Below, piece by piece: positions 8,710-17,604 of a stretch of DNA of 64,000 nucleotides (its first letter is position 1; each line of letters begins with the position of its first letter). The notes beneath the pieces are model-generated. The model worked only from the letters and a program-made list of their open reading frames with translations, was not told the DNA's origin and ran no database searches. Both the position numbers and the translations under genes were made by a program. Source of the stretch: Variovorax sp. Sphag1AA (GTDB taxonomy: Bacteria; Pseudomonadota; Gammaproteobacteria; Burkholderiales; Burkholderiaceae_C); the NCBI RefSeq assembly GCF_014192575.1, contig NZ_JACHYC010000001.1, positions 930,001 through 994,000 on the forward strand, written 5' to 3'.

Positions 8710-10047
8710 ATGGCAAATACAAACAACACCGAGGCGCCCTTCGGCGCCAATGAAGCGCTCACGCCGCTTCGCGAAGCCGGGCGCGTTTTCCGGTGGCATG
8801 ACCATATGGCGCTGTGGTTCAGCCTCGGCGTCGGCCTGCTGGTCATGCAGATCGGCGCGTTCCTCGTCCCGGCCGTCGGCACGCGCGACGCGGCGGTCGC
8901 CATCGTGCTGGGCTCGTGCATCGGCGCGGGCCTGCTGGCCTGGACGGCCCGTATCGGTTGCGAAAGCGGCCTTGCGAGCGCAGGGCTCATGCATGCCACC
9001 TACGGCAGCGCGTTTGCCCGGCTCCCGGTGATCCTGAACATCGTCCAGTTGATCGGCTGGACCACCTTCGAAATCGTGATCATGCGCGAGGGCACGCAGG
9101 CCATCGGCAAGCAGGCGTTCGGCTGGTCGCTGGACGGCAGTATGGGCACGGTGATCACCACGCTGATCTGGGGCGCAGTCCTGCTCGCGCTGCTCGCCGG
9201 CTCGATGGTGAAGCTGGTGCGGCGCTTTGTCAGCCGGTTCGGGTTGCCGCTCGTGATCCTGTCGCTGGCATGGCTGAGCTGGCAGTTCGCCGCGCGCCTT
9301 CATGCGAAGGGCCTCGACGCTTTCTGGTCGCGCCCGGGCGACGGAAGCATGGGCATGTTCGGCGCGCTGGATCTGGTGATCGCCATGCCGGTCTCCTGGC
9401 TGCCACTCGTGGCCGACTACGCCCGCCACGGAAAGCGCAGCAGAGGCGGGCTCGGTGGCGCATTCAGCGGCACCTGGCTCGGTTACGCGGTGGCAAACGT
9501 CTGGTGCTACGCGCTCGGCGTGATGGTCGTCAGCGTGGCAGAGCCCGGTACCGACATGCTCGCCGCATTGCTGCTGGCTCAGGGCGGTCTGGTGGCACTG
9601 GGGCTGATCCTGGTCGATGAGCTCGACAACGCCTACGGCGACGTCTATTCAGGCTCGGTTTCTTCGCACAGCCTGCTTCCACAATGGAGCATTCGACGCT
9701 GGGGGCTGGTGCTCGCGGCGATGTGCATCGCCCTGGCGCTGGTGCTGCCCATGCACTCGCTGGAGCCGTTCCTTCTGCTCCTGAGTTCGGTCTTCGTGCC
9801 GCTCTACGGTGTGATCCTCGGACGGCTGGGCGTCGGCGTGAGCGTTGACGCGATCGACGCGCGGCGCGTGGACATCGCGGCCGCCGCGATCTGGATCGGC
9901 GGCATCGTGATCTATCACTCGTGCGCCGCGTGGGCGCCTCAGTGGGGCTCCGCGCTGCCGACGCTCGCAGTCACCTTCGTGTTGGCCTGGATTACGCGCC
10001 CGGCACCGGCAGGCGGAACGTCGGCACTGGCGCAAACCCGTGGTTGA
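8710..10047 (+). CDS. cytX: Putative hydroxymethylpyrimidine transporter, NCS1 family
   Basis: Inner-membrane permease of the nucleobase:cation symporter-1 family, with about twelve hydrophobic helices (for example WFSLGVGLLVMQIGAFLVP and LPVILNIVQLIGWTTFEIVI). The ATG at 8710 is preceded by GGAG seven bases upstream; an in-frame TTG at 8692 is less likely. The TPP riboswitch upstream and the neighbouring thi genes support uptake of a thiamin pyrimidine precursor (CytX), rather than cytosine or allantoin. The protein has 445 residues. Its 3' end overlaps the convergent thiD by 56 bases. Confidence 0.87.
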   Translation: MANTNNTEAPFGANEALTPLREAGRVFRWHDHMALWFSLGVGLLVMQIGAFLVPAVGTRDAAVAIVLGSCIGAGLLAWTARIGCESGLASAGLMHATYGSAFARLPVILNIVQLIGWTTFEIVIMREGTQAIGKQAFGWSLDGSMGTVITTLIWGAVLLALLAGSMVKLVRRFVSRFGLPLVILSLAWLSWQFAARLHAKGLDAFWSRPGDGSMGMFGALDLVIAMPVSWLPLVADYARHGKRSRGGLGGAFSGTWLGYAVANVWCYALGVMVVSVAEPGTDMLAALLLAQGGLVALGLILVDELDNAYGDVYSGSVSSHSLLPQWSIRRWGLVLAAMCIALALVLPMHSLEPFLLLLSSVFVPLYGVILGRLGVGVSVDAIDARRVDIAAAAIWIGGIVIYHSCAAWAPQWGSALPTLAVTFVLAWITRPAPAGGTSALAQTRG

Positions 10048-10837
10048 GCGGGCCATGTCCGCTTCCGACTTTCACGTCCGCACCAGCCGCCATGGCGGCA
10101 ACGACGTAGTTGCGCGCGCGTTCGACAGCCTGCGCGAGGTCGTACCCAAGCGCGAGGTGCGACGCGATGGCGGACGACAGCGTGCAGCCGGTTCCATGCA
10201 AATTGCGGCTCACGATGCGCGTCGATGCCAGCTGCAGCCGATCTCCATTGGATTGCGCGAGCAAGTCGACGACGTCGTCGCCAGGCAGATGTCCGCCCTT
10301 GAGAAGAACGGCGCTGGCGCCCAGCGCGAGCAACTCGCTGGCTGCATCGTCCAGCGCGTCGACGCCGTCGATCGCATGGCCGATCAGCAATGCGGCCTCA
10401 TCGAGATTGGGCGTGACGACGACCGCGCGTGGAAACAGTTCGCGCACCAGCACCTGCACCGTTTCCGCCGCGATGAGCCGGTCGCCGCTCGTGGCAACCA
10501 TCACCGGATCGAGAACCACATTGGGCAGCTTGTAGTGGTCGATGGCCCAGGCAACGACTTCGACGACTTCAGGCGCATGCAGCATGCCGAGCTTGACCGC
10601 ATCCACGCCGATGTCCTCGACGACGGACTGGATCTGCGCCTTGAGGAATTCGGGCGGAACGCCATGGATGCCGGACACGCCCAGCGTGTTCTGCGCGGTC
10701 AGCGCCGTAATCGCCGTCATGCCATAGCAGCCGAGCGCGGCAAAGGTCTTCAGGTCCGCCTGAATGCCGGCGCCGCCGCCGCTGTCGGAGCCTGCGATCG
10801 AGAGCACGCGGGCGTAGCGGGAGAATGCATGAGTCAT
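9992..10837 (-). CDS. thiD: Hydroxymethylpyrimidine/phosphomethylpyrimidine kinase
   Basis: Phosphorylates HMP and HMP-P to HMP-PP for thiamin synthesis. The protein has 281 residues in a ribokinase fold: SIAGSDSGGGAGIQADLKTF at residues 13-32, GCYGMTAITALTAQNT, VLDPVMVATSGDRL, VTPNLDEAALL, and the anion-hole motif LHGTGCTLSSAIAS with the catalytic aspartate/glycine region. ATG at 10837 was chosen because homology begins there; the much longer open frame upstream is a shadow of thiO. It runs divergently from thiO with only 44 bases between starts, and its tail overlaps cytX antiparallel. Confidence 0.95.
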   Translation of the reverse strand: MTHAFSRYARVLSIAGSDSGGGAGIQADLKTFAALGCYGMTAITALTAQNTLGVSGIHGVPPEFLKAQIQSVVEDIGVDAVKLGMLHAPEVVEVVAWAIDHYKLPNVVLDPVMVATSGDRLIAAETVQVLVRELFPRAVVVTPNLDEAALLIGHAIDGVDALDDAASELLALGASAVLLKGGHLPGDDVVDLLAQSNGDRLQLASTRIVSRNLHGTGCTLSSAIASHLALGYDLAQAVERARNYVVAAMAAGADVKVGSGHGPLNHGFAPVPTFRLPVPGA

Positions 10838-10881
10838 GACGAAAATTATCGGCCACACCGTACGTGCCGCGTGAGGGGTCG

Positions 10882-11997
10882 ATGACGAGCCCTGTCGAAT
10901 TTCCTTTCCGCCACGTGGCGATCCTTGGCGCTGGCCTGATGGGGCGTCTGCTTGCGGTGACGCTTGCGCAGTCCGGCTGCAAGGTGGATGTCTACGAAGC
11001 TGGCGGCCCTGAAGCGAATGGTGCGGCGGCGCGCGTGGCTGCCGCGATGCTGGCACCCTTGGCGGAGTCCGCCGTGGCACCACCATCCGTGGTCCGCATG
11101 GGGCACTACGCGCTGTCTCGCTGGCCCGCGCTGATCGCTTCGCTCGACAAGCCCGTCTTCTTTCAGCGCGAAGGCACGCTGGTCTTGTGGCATCGACAGG
11201 ACGCCTCCGAGGCAGCCCGGCTCGCACGCGTCTTGGCGGGAACGGGTGATGCTGTCCCCGAACTGCCGGCCATGCAGAAGCTGGATGCGACTGCCATCGA
11301 CGCGCTGGAGCCGTCGCTCGGACGGCGGTTCGCGCAGGGACTGCTCCTGCCCGACGAAGGCCAGCTCGACAACCGCGAGTTGCTTGCAGCGCTCCTCGCC
11401 ACATTGCAGGCCATGCCGAATGTGCGGCTGCATTGGGACTCGCCCTGCACGCTCGATACGTTCAGACCGGGCGAATCCGGGCAACCCGATCGCGTCATCG
11501 ACTGCCGCGGCCTCGGCGCGCACCCTGAATGGAACGCCCTGCGCGGTGTGCGCGGAGAAGTGATCCGCGTGCACGCGCCAGAGGTCACGCTGCGGCGGCC
11601 CACACGCCTGGTGCATCCGCGTTATCCGCTCTACATCGCGCCCAAGCCCGAGAGCCTCTTCGTGATCGGCGCGACCGAGATCGAATCGGACGATATGTCG
11701 CCCGCGAGCGTGCGTTCGACACTCGAACTGCTGAGTGCTGCCTATGCGGTGCACAGCGGTTTCGCGGAAGCACGAATCATCGAGATCGCAACGCAGTGCC
11801 GCCCCACCCTGCCCGACAACCTGCCCGCGATTCGGCAGCCCAGGCCCGGCATCATGCAGATCAATGGCCTCTACAGACATGGCTTCATGATTGCCCCCGC
11901 AGTGCTCGACGTGGCGGTGGAATTGCTCGCGACCGGGCAGTCCTCGCTCGCGAGTCGGTTCGACTTGGCTTCCAGCCTGGAAGAAGTCCACTCATGA
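10882..11997 (+). CDS. thiO: FAD-dependent glycine oxidase-like protein ThiO
   Basis: Oxidises glycine to iminoglycine (dehydroglycine) for thiazole formation. The protein has 371 residues of the D-amino-acid-oxidase family: dinucleotide fold [14 protein letters not shown] near the N-terminus, then an FAD contact near [19 protein letters not shown] and a C-terminal segment [14 protein letters not shown]. The ATG at 10882 is preceded by GAGG five bases upstream; an in-frame GTG at 10864 is less likely. It is the first gene of thiO-thiS-thiG-thiE, and its stop overlaps thiS (ATGA). No second riboswitch was seen in the short gap to thiD. Confidence 0.88.
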   Translation: MTSPVEFPFRHVAILGAGLMGRLLAVTLAQSGCKVDVYEAGGPEANGAAARVAAAMLAPLAESAVAPPSVVRMGHYALSRWPALIASLDKPVFFQREGTLVLWHRQDASEAARLARVLAGTGDAVPELPAMQKLDATAIDALEPSLGRRFAQGLLLPDEGQLDNRELLAALLATLQAMPNVRLHWDSPCTLDTFRPGESGQPDRVIDCRGLGAHPEWNALRGVRGEVIRVHAPEVTLRRPTRLVHPRYPLYIAPKPESLFVIGATEIESDDMSPASVRSTLELLSAAYAVHSGFAEARIIEIATQCRPTLPDNLPAIRQPRPGIMQINGLYRHGFMIAPAVLDVAVELLATGQSSLASRFDLASSLEEVHS

Positions 11998-12191
11998 ATA
12001 TCCTGATCAACGACGTCCCCCACACGCTGCCGCCGGAAGCGAAGCTTGCCGACGCGCTGCGCCTCATCAACGCCACGCCGCCTTTCGCTGCGGCGGTGAA
12101 TCGCCAATTCGTGCCGCGTTCAAGCTACGAATCGCACGAGTTGCAAACCGACGACCGCATCGAGGTGATCCGCCCCGTCACGGGCGGCTGA
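11994..12191 (+). CDS. thiS: Sulfur carrier protein ThiS
   Basis: Ubiquitin-like sulfur carrier of 65 residues ending in the essential Gly-Gly (RPVTGG), which becomes a thiocarboxylate that donates sulfur to ThiG. The beta-grasp pattern is visible ([12 protein letters not shown] and then [21 protein letters not shown]). It starts four bases inside thiO (ATGA) and ends eight bases before thiG. No thiF adenylyltransferase gene is present in the window, so an unlinked one must serve. Confidence 0.95.
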   Translation: MNILINDVPHTLPPEAKLADALRLINATPPFAAAVNRQFVPRSSYESHELQTDDRIEVIRPVTGG

Positions 12192-12199
12192 GAAGAGCC

Positions 12200-13018
12200 A
12201 TGACACATTCATCCGACAACGATTCGCTCGTTCTCTACGGGCAGACCTTCCAGAGCCGCCTCTTGCTGGGCACGGCGCGCTATCCCTCACCTGACGTGCT
12301 CGAAGCGGCGGTTCGCCGAGCGAAGCCCGCGATGCTGACCGCCTCGCTACGCCGGCAGACCGCGACCCGCAACGGGTCGGGCAGCGACAACGGCTTCTGG
12401 GATTTGATCAAGCGCCTCGATGTCCCGATGCTTCCCAACACCGCGGGCTGTCACAGCGTGGAGGAAGTGATCGCCACGGCGCAGATGGCACGCGAGCTTT
12501 TCGAGACGCCGTGGATCAAGCTCGAGTTGATCGGCGATGACTACACCTTGCAGCCGGACACGCTCAACCTCGTCGACGCCGCGTCGCAGTTGATCCGGGA
12601 CGGCTTCCAGGTCCTGCCCTACTGCACCGAGGACCTCGTGCTGTGCCAGCGGCTGGTCGACGTCGGATGCCAGGCGGTGATGCCCTGGGCTGCACCGATC
12701 GGCACGGGACGTGGGCCCGTCAATCCATACGCGCTGCAAGTGCTGCGCGAGCGCCTCAACGTTCCGCTGCTGGTCGATGCCGGACTGGGGCTGCCCTCGC
12801 ATGCATGCCAGGTCATGGAATGGGGATACGACGGCGTGCTCCTCAATACTGCGGTTGCACTCGCTCAGGAGCCTGTTGCCATGGCGGGCGCGTTCGCGGA
12901 TGCCGTGCAGGCTGGACGCACCGCCTACCGCGCCGGCGCCATGGCTGCTCAGGACTCCGCGCAACCGAGCACGCCGGTGCTGGGCACGCCGTTCTGGCAT
13001 CACGCTTCCACACAATGA
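12200..13018 (+). CDS. thiG: Thiazole synthase
   Basis: Condenses dehydroglycine, DXP and ThiS-thiocarboxylate to the thiazole phosphate. The TIM-barrel protein has 272 residues and shows the family segments [37 protein letters not shown], the Schiff-base lysine region [51 protein letters not shown] and [15 protein letters not shown]. The ATG at 12200 follows GAAGAG. Its stop overlaps the thiE start (ATGA at 13015-13018). Confidence 0.96.
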   Translation: MTHSSDNDSLVLYGQTFQSRLLLGTARYPSPDVLEAAVRRAKPAMLTASLRRQTATRNGSGSDNGFWDLIKRLDVPMLPNTAGCHSVEEVIATAQMARELFETPWIKLELIGDDYTLQPDTLNLVDAASQLIRDGFQVLPYCTEDLVLCQRLVDVGCQAVMPWAAPIGTGRGPVNPYALQVLRERLNVPLLVDAGLGLPSHACQVMEWGYDGVLLNTAVALAQEPVAMAGAFADAVQAGRTAYRAGAMAAQDSAQPSTPVLGTPFWHHASTQ

Positions 13019-13962
13019 AGACATCGAACACGATGACCGAACTCAACACACCCGAGGCAATTGCGCGATCCATCGTGCAGGCTCACGCCTCGCGCTTCGG
13101 CGAGCCTGGCGGCGAAGTCGTCTCCTACTCGTCGGATGACGCGATCTACCGTGGCGCCAAGCAGGCGTGCAGTGCACTCGGGTTCATCGAAGTCGATGCC
13201 GAGTGTCTCGCTCGCGCGTGGCAGGCGCAGACGAAACGCATCGGCGCATTCGACCCACGCGCATGGCCTGAGCATCCGGCCGACTTCTCCATGCGATCGT
13301 TTCCCCCTGGAGATCGAGAAGACGCATTCCCATCCTGCCCCGAGAAGCTCGGCCTCTACGCAGTGCTGCCCGACGCGCAATGGGTCGGGCGCATGGCACG
13401 CGCCGGTGTTCCCACCGTCCAACTGCGTTTCAAGTCGAGCGATGCCGACGCAATTGCGCGTGAAGTGAATGCGGCGGTTCAGGCCGTCAAGGGCACCGGC
13501 AGCCTTCTCTTCATCAACGACCACTGGCGTGCGGCCATTGAAGCGCGAGCGTACGGCTTGCACCTCGGGCAAGAAGACCTCGATGCGCTGACGCCTGAGG
13601 CGCTGAAGACCATTCGCGACTCCGGTATTCGCCTCGGCGTGAGCACGCACGGCTACGCCGAGATGGTCCGCGCGGACGCGGTGACCCCGAGCTACATCGC
13701 GATGGGCGCGATCTATCCCACCACGCTCAAACAGATGGCAACCGCACCGCAAGGCGTCGCGCGACTCGCTGCCTATGCGCGTCTGATGCGCGGCTATCCG
13801 CAAGTGGGCATTGGTGGTGTCGATGCAGCGCGCATGCCTGAAGTGCTGGCCACCGGCGTGGGCTCGGTTGCGGTGGTTCGCGCGCTGGTGGCCGACCAAA
13901 ATCCCGAAGCAGCAGCGGTTAAACTCATGACCCTTGTCGCTGACTCAGTAACCGCACGATAA
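13015..13962 (+). CDS. thiE: Thiamine-phosphate synthase with N-terminal extension
   Basis: Joins HMP-PP and thiazole phosphate to thiamin phosphate. The enzyme domain begins near residue 112 ([20 protein letters not shown]) and shows the family motifs LQLRF-like [41 protein letters not shown] and VGIGGVD. About 105 extra residues precede it ([22 protein letters not shown] region and beyond). These match no domain I recognise, whereas classical ThiE is about 210 residues. An internal ATG at 13033 is an alternative start. It is the last gene of the thiOSGE run and overlaps thiG by four bases. Confidence 0.9.
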   Translation: MKTSNTMTELNTPEAIARSIVQAHASRFGEPGGEVVSYSSDDAIYRGAKQACSALGFIEVDAECLARAWQAQTKRIGAFDPRAWPEHPADFSMRSFPPGDREDAFPSCPEKLGLYAVLPDAQWVGRMARAGVPTVQLRFKSSDADAIAREVNAAVQAVKGTGSLLFINDHWRAAIEARAYGLHLGQEDLDALTPEALKTIRDSGIRLGVSTHGYAEMVRADAVTPSYIAMGAIYPTTLKQMATAPQGVARLAAYARLMRGYPQVGIGGVDAARMPEVLATGVGSVAVVRALVADQNPEAAAVKLMTLVADSVTAR

Positions 13963-14010
13963 AAACTTCGAAGATTTTTTCGCGCGATCGGGAAGGCCAA
14001 AAAAAGACGC

Positions 14011-14016
14011 TATAAT
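14011..14016 (+). promoter_or_regulatory. Consensus -10 element for the tRNA gene
   Basis: A perfect TATAAT lies 12 bases before the tRNA 5' end, in an A-rich stretch. The -35 region about 17 bases upstream is poor. Confidence 0.6.
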
Positions 14017-14027
14017 CTAAGTCTTGT

Positions 14028-14103
14028 TCCTCGATAGCTCAGTCGGTAGAGCGCCGGACTGTTAATCCGTAGGTCCCTGGTTCGAGCCCAGGTCGAGGAG
14101 CCA
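14028..14103 (+). tRNA. tRNA-Asn (anticodon GTT)
   Basis: A 76-base cloverleaf. Acceptor stem TCCTCGA pairs with TCGAGGA, the D-loop contains AGTCGGTAGAG, the anticodon loop CTGTTAA carries GTT, the T-arm has GGTTCGAGCCC, the discriminator is G, and the 3' CCA is encoded in the DNA. Confidence 0.97.
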
Positions 14104-14126
14104 ACTACAAGCCGCAAGGCCTCTGG

Positions 14127-14167
14127 AATGCCCCGCTATTCAAAAGATGGCGGGGCATTTTCTTTTT
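14127..14167 (+). terminator. Intrinsic terminator after tRNA-Asn
   Basis: Ten-base stem AATGCCCCGC pairing with GCGGGGCATT around a 13-base loop, followed by a T-rich run (TTTCTTTTTG). It ends the tRNA transcript 24 bases after the gene. Confidence 0.88.
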
Positions 14168-14262
14168 GCCTTCGGCCATCAATGCATCTCGATGCATCAG
14201 CGCTTGAAGTCGCCGCCTTCCCCTCCTATAAGTCTTGTCTGTGGATTGGTGAAGGAGCAGAC

Positions 14263-14445
14263 ATGTCCATCGATATGAGCCACTTCAAGCCCCTTGATCC
14301 CGGACGGATCAATACGCTGGATCCTGTCGAGTTGCAGTACTGGTGCCGGGAACTTCATTGCACCGAAGCCCAATTGAATGACGCCATCAGCCAGGTCGGA
14401 GATCACGTGACCGCAGTGCGCGATCGACTGTCTTCCAAAAAATGA
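14263..14445 (+). CDS. Small DUF3606-like protein
   Basis: A 60-residue soluble protein with the DUF3606 pattern: paired short helices with LDPVELQYWCRELHCTEAQLNDAIS followed by VGDHVTAVRDRL (split here only for length). The ATG at 14263 follows GAAGGAG by five bases, a strong ribosome site. An upstream in-frame reading from 14128 runs through the tRNA terminator and is rejected. Function is unknown; related small proteins are widespread in Burkholderiales. It stands alone, with a convergent neighbour 29 bases away. Confidence 0.75.
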   Translation: MSIDMSHFKPLDPGRINTLDPVELQYWCRELHCTEAQLNDAISQVGDHVTAVRDRLSSKK

Positions 14446-14474
14446 CGCTGCGGCAATGCCAGCCGCAGAACGGA

Positions 14475-14822
14475 CTATTTTTGCTTCTTCTCGGAAACGA
14501 TCCGCTGCAGTTCCTCTTCTGCGTTAGCGAGATCGAGCCTCAGCTGCATGACCACGTTTTTCTGGCGCATGACGCGGGCCTCGTGCGTATCTCTGGACGC
14601 GATTTCGTCGCAACGCGCACGCAGCGCGTCCAGTGACTCCTGCAGCTGCCGCCGACGCAACATCTGTCCTCTGGAGCGCGCATCCCTAATGTTCTTTTCG
14701 AGGGCTGCCTGCTGGGCATAGCAATCGGCTTCCGTCTTTTCCGAAGTTGCGGACTGTGCGTTCGCCTGCAACGAGACGAGGACGCCCACCGCCAGAGAAA
14801 CGAGGCAGAGATGCAGTTTCAT
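14475..14822 (-). CDS. DUF1090-like exported protein
   Basis: A 115-residue periplasmic protein. The signal peptide MKLHLCLVSLAVGVLVSLQANAQ has its cleavage site after about residue 22. A single long charged helix follows, rich in Arg, Glu and Gln, with two cysteines in ADCYAQQAALEKNI and RARCDEIASRD, the usual DUF1090 pattern. ATG at 14822 was chosen because the signal peptide begins there. Function is unknown. It is followed convergently by the DUF3606 gene. Confidence 0.75.
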   Translation of the reverse strand: MKLHLCLVSLAVGVLVSLQANAQSATSEKTEADCYAQQAALEKNIRDARSRGQMLRRRQLQESLDALRARCDEIASRDTHEARVMRQKNVVMQLRLDLANAEEELQRIVSEKKQK

Positions 14823-14884
14823 GGGTTGGTTCGGGTCATTGGATGCGACATGTTGCACCAAGTCCCCGCTTCGAGGGAAGGGAC

Positions 14885-15877
14885 TCAACCTGCCGTGGCA
14901 GACATTCCGCGGCGATAGGGCTGAGGTGTGACATACGCTCCCAGAAAGCCGACGACCCGGTCCGCAGTGACTCGGCCGATTCCCCTGAATGAAGCAACGT
15001 CACCGCGAGAAGCCGCAGCCCTCAAGGCACCGAGCGTGTGGATTCCGCACGCGCCGAGTGAATCGACGGACGCGCCGAGCCAGGGACGCAATTCTCCAAT
15101 TGGCGTTTCCGGTGCCGTGGGAACCGACAGTTCCTTCGTCGCCACGAGACCATGTCGCCAGAGTTCGATCGGCGCAGCCGAACCAGCGAATGGACGGTCC
15201 GTCAGCATCAAGAGATCGTAGATTTCGCGCGCCTCGCGCTTCCCGTAGCTCTCGCACAGCACGAGCAGCGAAAGGCGGCGCAATTGCCCCACCACCTCAT
15301 GCCCGTTGGCCAAGGCTCTGCTCAAGGTGGACGGTCGAAGCCCCAGGGCCGACACCGACGCCGAATCTTCAAGATTGCGCAAGGCGAGTGCGCGGGCCTC
15401 GTAGGGAAGAGCGAGCACCGCCTTGCTCTGCTCGCGCGCACGCTCTTCCGTGTTCGGGTTCGGAAGGAAATCCAGTCCGACGCGCGCCAGGATCTCGCGC
15501 AAGCGCCCCACTGTCTTGGCCCCGATGGCCTCTTCCTGCAGCAATTCCTGCTCGCTGATCGCAGAGAGATCTTCGATGCAGAAGATGCTCAGCTCCCTCA
15601 AAGCCTCGCGCGCACTTGCGCGTACGGATATCTCGTCGATCGGCGTTTCCGGCTTCAACTGAACCGGCGTATCCAGCCGCTGCGGCCCCTTCGGCCGCCA
15701 GTTGAACATGGGGAACGCGAATGGCGAATCGACAGGAATCAGGTGCTCTCGCAACGCGACGGCGTGTTGGCGCTTCGCTTCGACAATGGCTGCACGCAAT
15801 GCGCCAAGGCACGCCAGCAACTCGCCGTCGGGCAGTTGCGCCAGATCGTCAACAGATCGGATGGTTCGATGGGACAT
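14885..15877 (-). CDS. Protein with RNA polymerase alpha-CTD-like helix-hairpin-helix domain
   Basis: An uncharacterised 330-residue protein. Residues about 78-137 strongly resemble the C-terminal domain of the RNA polymerase alpha subunit. The segment starts TPIDEISVRASAREALREL (compare alpha PVDDLELTVRSANCLK), then CIEDLSAISEQELL, then the hairpin AIGAKTVGRLREILARVGL (compare LGKKSLTEIKDVLASRGL). A second, weaker helix-hairpin-helix copy lies near 255-315 (TPIGELRPWLGASVDSLG and SFRGIGRVTADRVVGFLG). There is no alpha N-terminal assembly domain. ATG at 15877 follows GAGG; the longer 340-residue start is less likely. It could be a DNA-binding or RNA-polymerase-associated regulator. No neighbour explains it. 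Confidence 0.7.
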   Translation of the reverse strand: MSHRTIRSVDDLAQLPDGELLACLGALRAAIVEAKRQHAVALREHLIPVDSPFAFPMFNWRPKGPQRLDTPVQLKPETPIDEISVRASAREALRELSIFCIEDLSAISEQELLQEEAIGAKTVGRLREILARVGLDFLPNPNTEERAREQSKAVLALPYEARALALRNLEDSASVSALGLRPSTLSRALANGHEVVGQLRRLSLLVLCESYGKREAREIYDLLMLTDRPFAGSAAPIELWRHGLVATKELSVPTAPETPIGELRPWLGASVDSLGACGIHTLGALRAAASRGDVASFRGIGRVTADRVVGFLGAYVTPQPYRRGMSATAG

Positions 15878-16157
15878 GGAGACCTCTACTGAATCGTCTA
15901 CACGCAATTGCCGTCAAGGCGCATGCGCGACGCCCCCCTTGCTTCAGGGAGTGCGCGGACAGCGTTCTCAGCGCTGGGTGACAGTAGTTGTCCTCGGAGG
16001 CTGAACTGAAGAGGCCGCTCTAACGGCTCGACTCCTGCCCTGATACTCAACACGGAAGTCCAACTGCATGTTTCTTCTCTCGCTTGCCGCCACGCTGCGG
16101 CGATAGCTGAGTATTGGGAGTCGTTCATCCGTTGTCCATAGCGCCAAAGAATGATCG
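15878..16157. other. Intergenic gap, nothing recognised
   Basis: About 280 bases between the alpha-CTD-like gene and the LysR gene, which read in the same direction. It presumably carries the promoter of the alpha-CTD-like gene. No coding frame, RNA or terminator was recognised. Confidence 0.4.
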
Positions 16158-17141
16158 CTATGCACGAACTGAATTTTCTCTACCCGTGCTCCTTGCGGTG
16201 AAGGACTGTTCCTGGTTGGGTTCGAGGCTCTTCATGACCTGCTCACGAAACCACATATGAGCGGCATGTCGATGCGTCCGGTCGTGCCATGACAGATAGA
16301 CATCGACCGGCGGTACCTCGATCGGCATCTGGATTTCGATCAGATCGCTATGCGATCGAAAGCGCGTGAACAGCAGCTCGGGGAGGATCGCCACCATGTC
16401 CGAGTTGCCAACGAGTTGGGGTGCAGTCAGATAGTTCGGCGTGACATAGCGTTGGTTGCGCCGAACGTCGTACTTCTCGAGTGCAACATCGACGAATTCT
16501 CCGAAGCAGTTCACCGTATTCGGCATGATCACGAGGTGCTCCAGTGCCGCGAATTCTTCGATGCTGAGCTGCTTGTCGGCTGCCCGATGACCGGCCCTTG
16601 CTGCGCAGACGATCCTGTCTTTGAGCAGCGGGCGATGACGCAGATCGCGAAGGGTCGACGGCAAGATGCCGATGGCGAAGTCCACCTCTCCGGATTCGAG
16701 CACCTTGGTGAACTGGGATGGATGGACCGGGTGCCGAACCGAAACGCCAATCCCCGGAAACTCGGCACCGAGGTGCCGCAACAGGCGCTCCATGAAGATG
16801 CATTCGATGTAGTCCGAAACCACCATCCGGAATTCATACTTCGCAGCCCTGGGATCGAAAGCCACTGCATTGCCAAGCAGCCGATCCATTTCCTGAAGGA
16901 TTCGATCGGCGAATTCGCGGAGCTGGACAGCCTTGGCGGTCGGAATGAGCCCGCTTCCGCCTTTCACCAGAATCGGGTCATTGGTGACTGCGCGCAATTG
17001 GCTCATTGCGCGACTCATTGCGGGTTGACTGATTGATACCGCGTCAGCGGCGCGCGAAACATGCGAATGGTCGACCAGCGCGACCAGGCACTTCAAGAGG
17101 TGGAAGTTCAGCTCGCCAGTGTCATTGCGCTTTTGTTGCAT
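16158..17141 (-). CDS. LysR-family transcriptional regulator
   Basis: DNA-binding regulator of 327 residues. The N-terminal winged helix-turn-helix reads LLKCLVALVDHSHVSRAADAVSISQPAMSRAMSQLR (long helix split: recognition part QPAMSRAMSQLR at about 40-51), followed by the linker helix and a periplasmic-binding-protein-like effector domain from about residue 95. The sequence style (LLKCL, SRAM, NDPILVKGG) is that of the NodD/LinR/aromatic-type branch. ATG at 17141 follows AGAGGG. No target operon adjoins it in the usual divergent arrangement, so its effector and targets are unknown. Confidence 0.9.
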   Translation of the reverse strand: MQQKRNDTGELNFHLLKCLVALVDHSHVSRAADAVSISQPAMSRAMSQLRAVTNDPILVKGGSGLIPTAKAVQLREFADRILQEMDRLLGNAVAFDPRAAKYEFRMVVSDYIECIFMERLLRHLGAEFPGIGVSVRHPVHPSQFTKVLESGEVDFAIGILPSTLRDLRHRPLLKDRIVCAARAGHRAADKQLSIEEFAALEHLVIMPNTVNCFGEFVDVALEKYDVRRNQRYVTPNYLTAPQLVGNSDMVAILPELLFTRFRSHSDLIEIQMPIEVPPVDVYLSWHDRTHRHAAHMWFREQVMKSLEPNQEQSFTARSTGRENSVRA

Positions 17142-17217
17142 GTGCCCTCTTTGGCTTCGGCGCGGAATTCGCCAGCCAAAAGTATCACATCGGGCACCGA
17201 ACCCTACCCCAGGTGCA

Positions 17218-17604
17218 TCAAGACTCAGGCTTGACGCCGAGCTTCACGAGATCGATTTCGTCCAATCGGCCCGGAATGGTGACGAGCCGAAGCGCTTGTG
17301 CTTCGCCGATCGGGCCACTGTTTCCGAGAAACCGGATCTGGTAGCTGCCGATCTTGATTTCATCGCCGTTCTGCAAGGCGACCGATTCCCGACGCTCGCC
17401 GTTGACGTAGGTGCCGTTATGGCTATGCAGGTCGCGAATCGTCATTGCGGCACCGACCATCTCGAAGACCGCGTGCGACCGGCTGACCAGCTGGTTGTCC
17501 AGCACAAGGTCGCTTGCATCCGACCGTCCAATCACGAATGGCGTGGTCGTGACGGTGACCTGTCTCGCTGATCCGTTTTTCTGCAGCACGATGAGCCTGG
17601 GCAT
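17218..17604 (-). CDS. FHA-domain protein
   Basis: A 128-residue protein that is little more than one forkhead-associated phosphothreonine-binding domain: FVIGRSDASDLVLD, then SRSHAVFEM, IRDLHSHNGTYVNGER, and LQNGDEIKIGSYQIRF. The hallmark GR, SxxH and NGxxVNG residues are all present. ATG at 17604 follows AAAGGA at good spacing. Single FHA proteins of this type usually read out Ser/Thr kinase signalling or sit with type VI secretion or pilus systems, but no kinase is nearby. Confidence 0.87.
   Translation of the reverse strand: MPRLIVLQKNGSARQVTVTTTPFVIGRSDASDLVLDNQLVSRSHAVFEMVGAAMTIRDLHSHNGTYVNGERRESVALQNGDEIKIGSYQIRFLGNSGPIGEAQALRLVTIPGRLDEIDLVKLGVKPES

Noticed and set aside
13963..13985. 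CTTCGAAG palindrome with T-run after thiE as a terminator
   Set aside because: The stem is short and AT-rich, so it is too weak to call with confidence.
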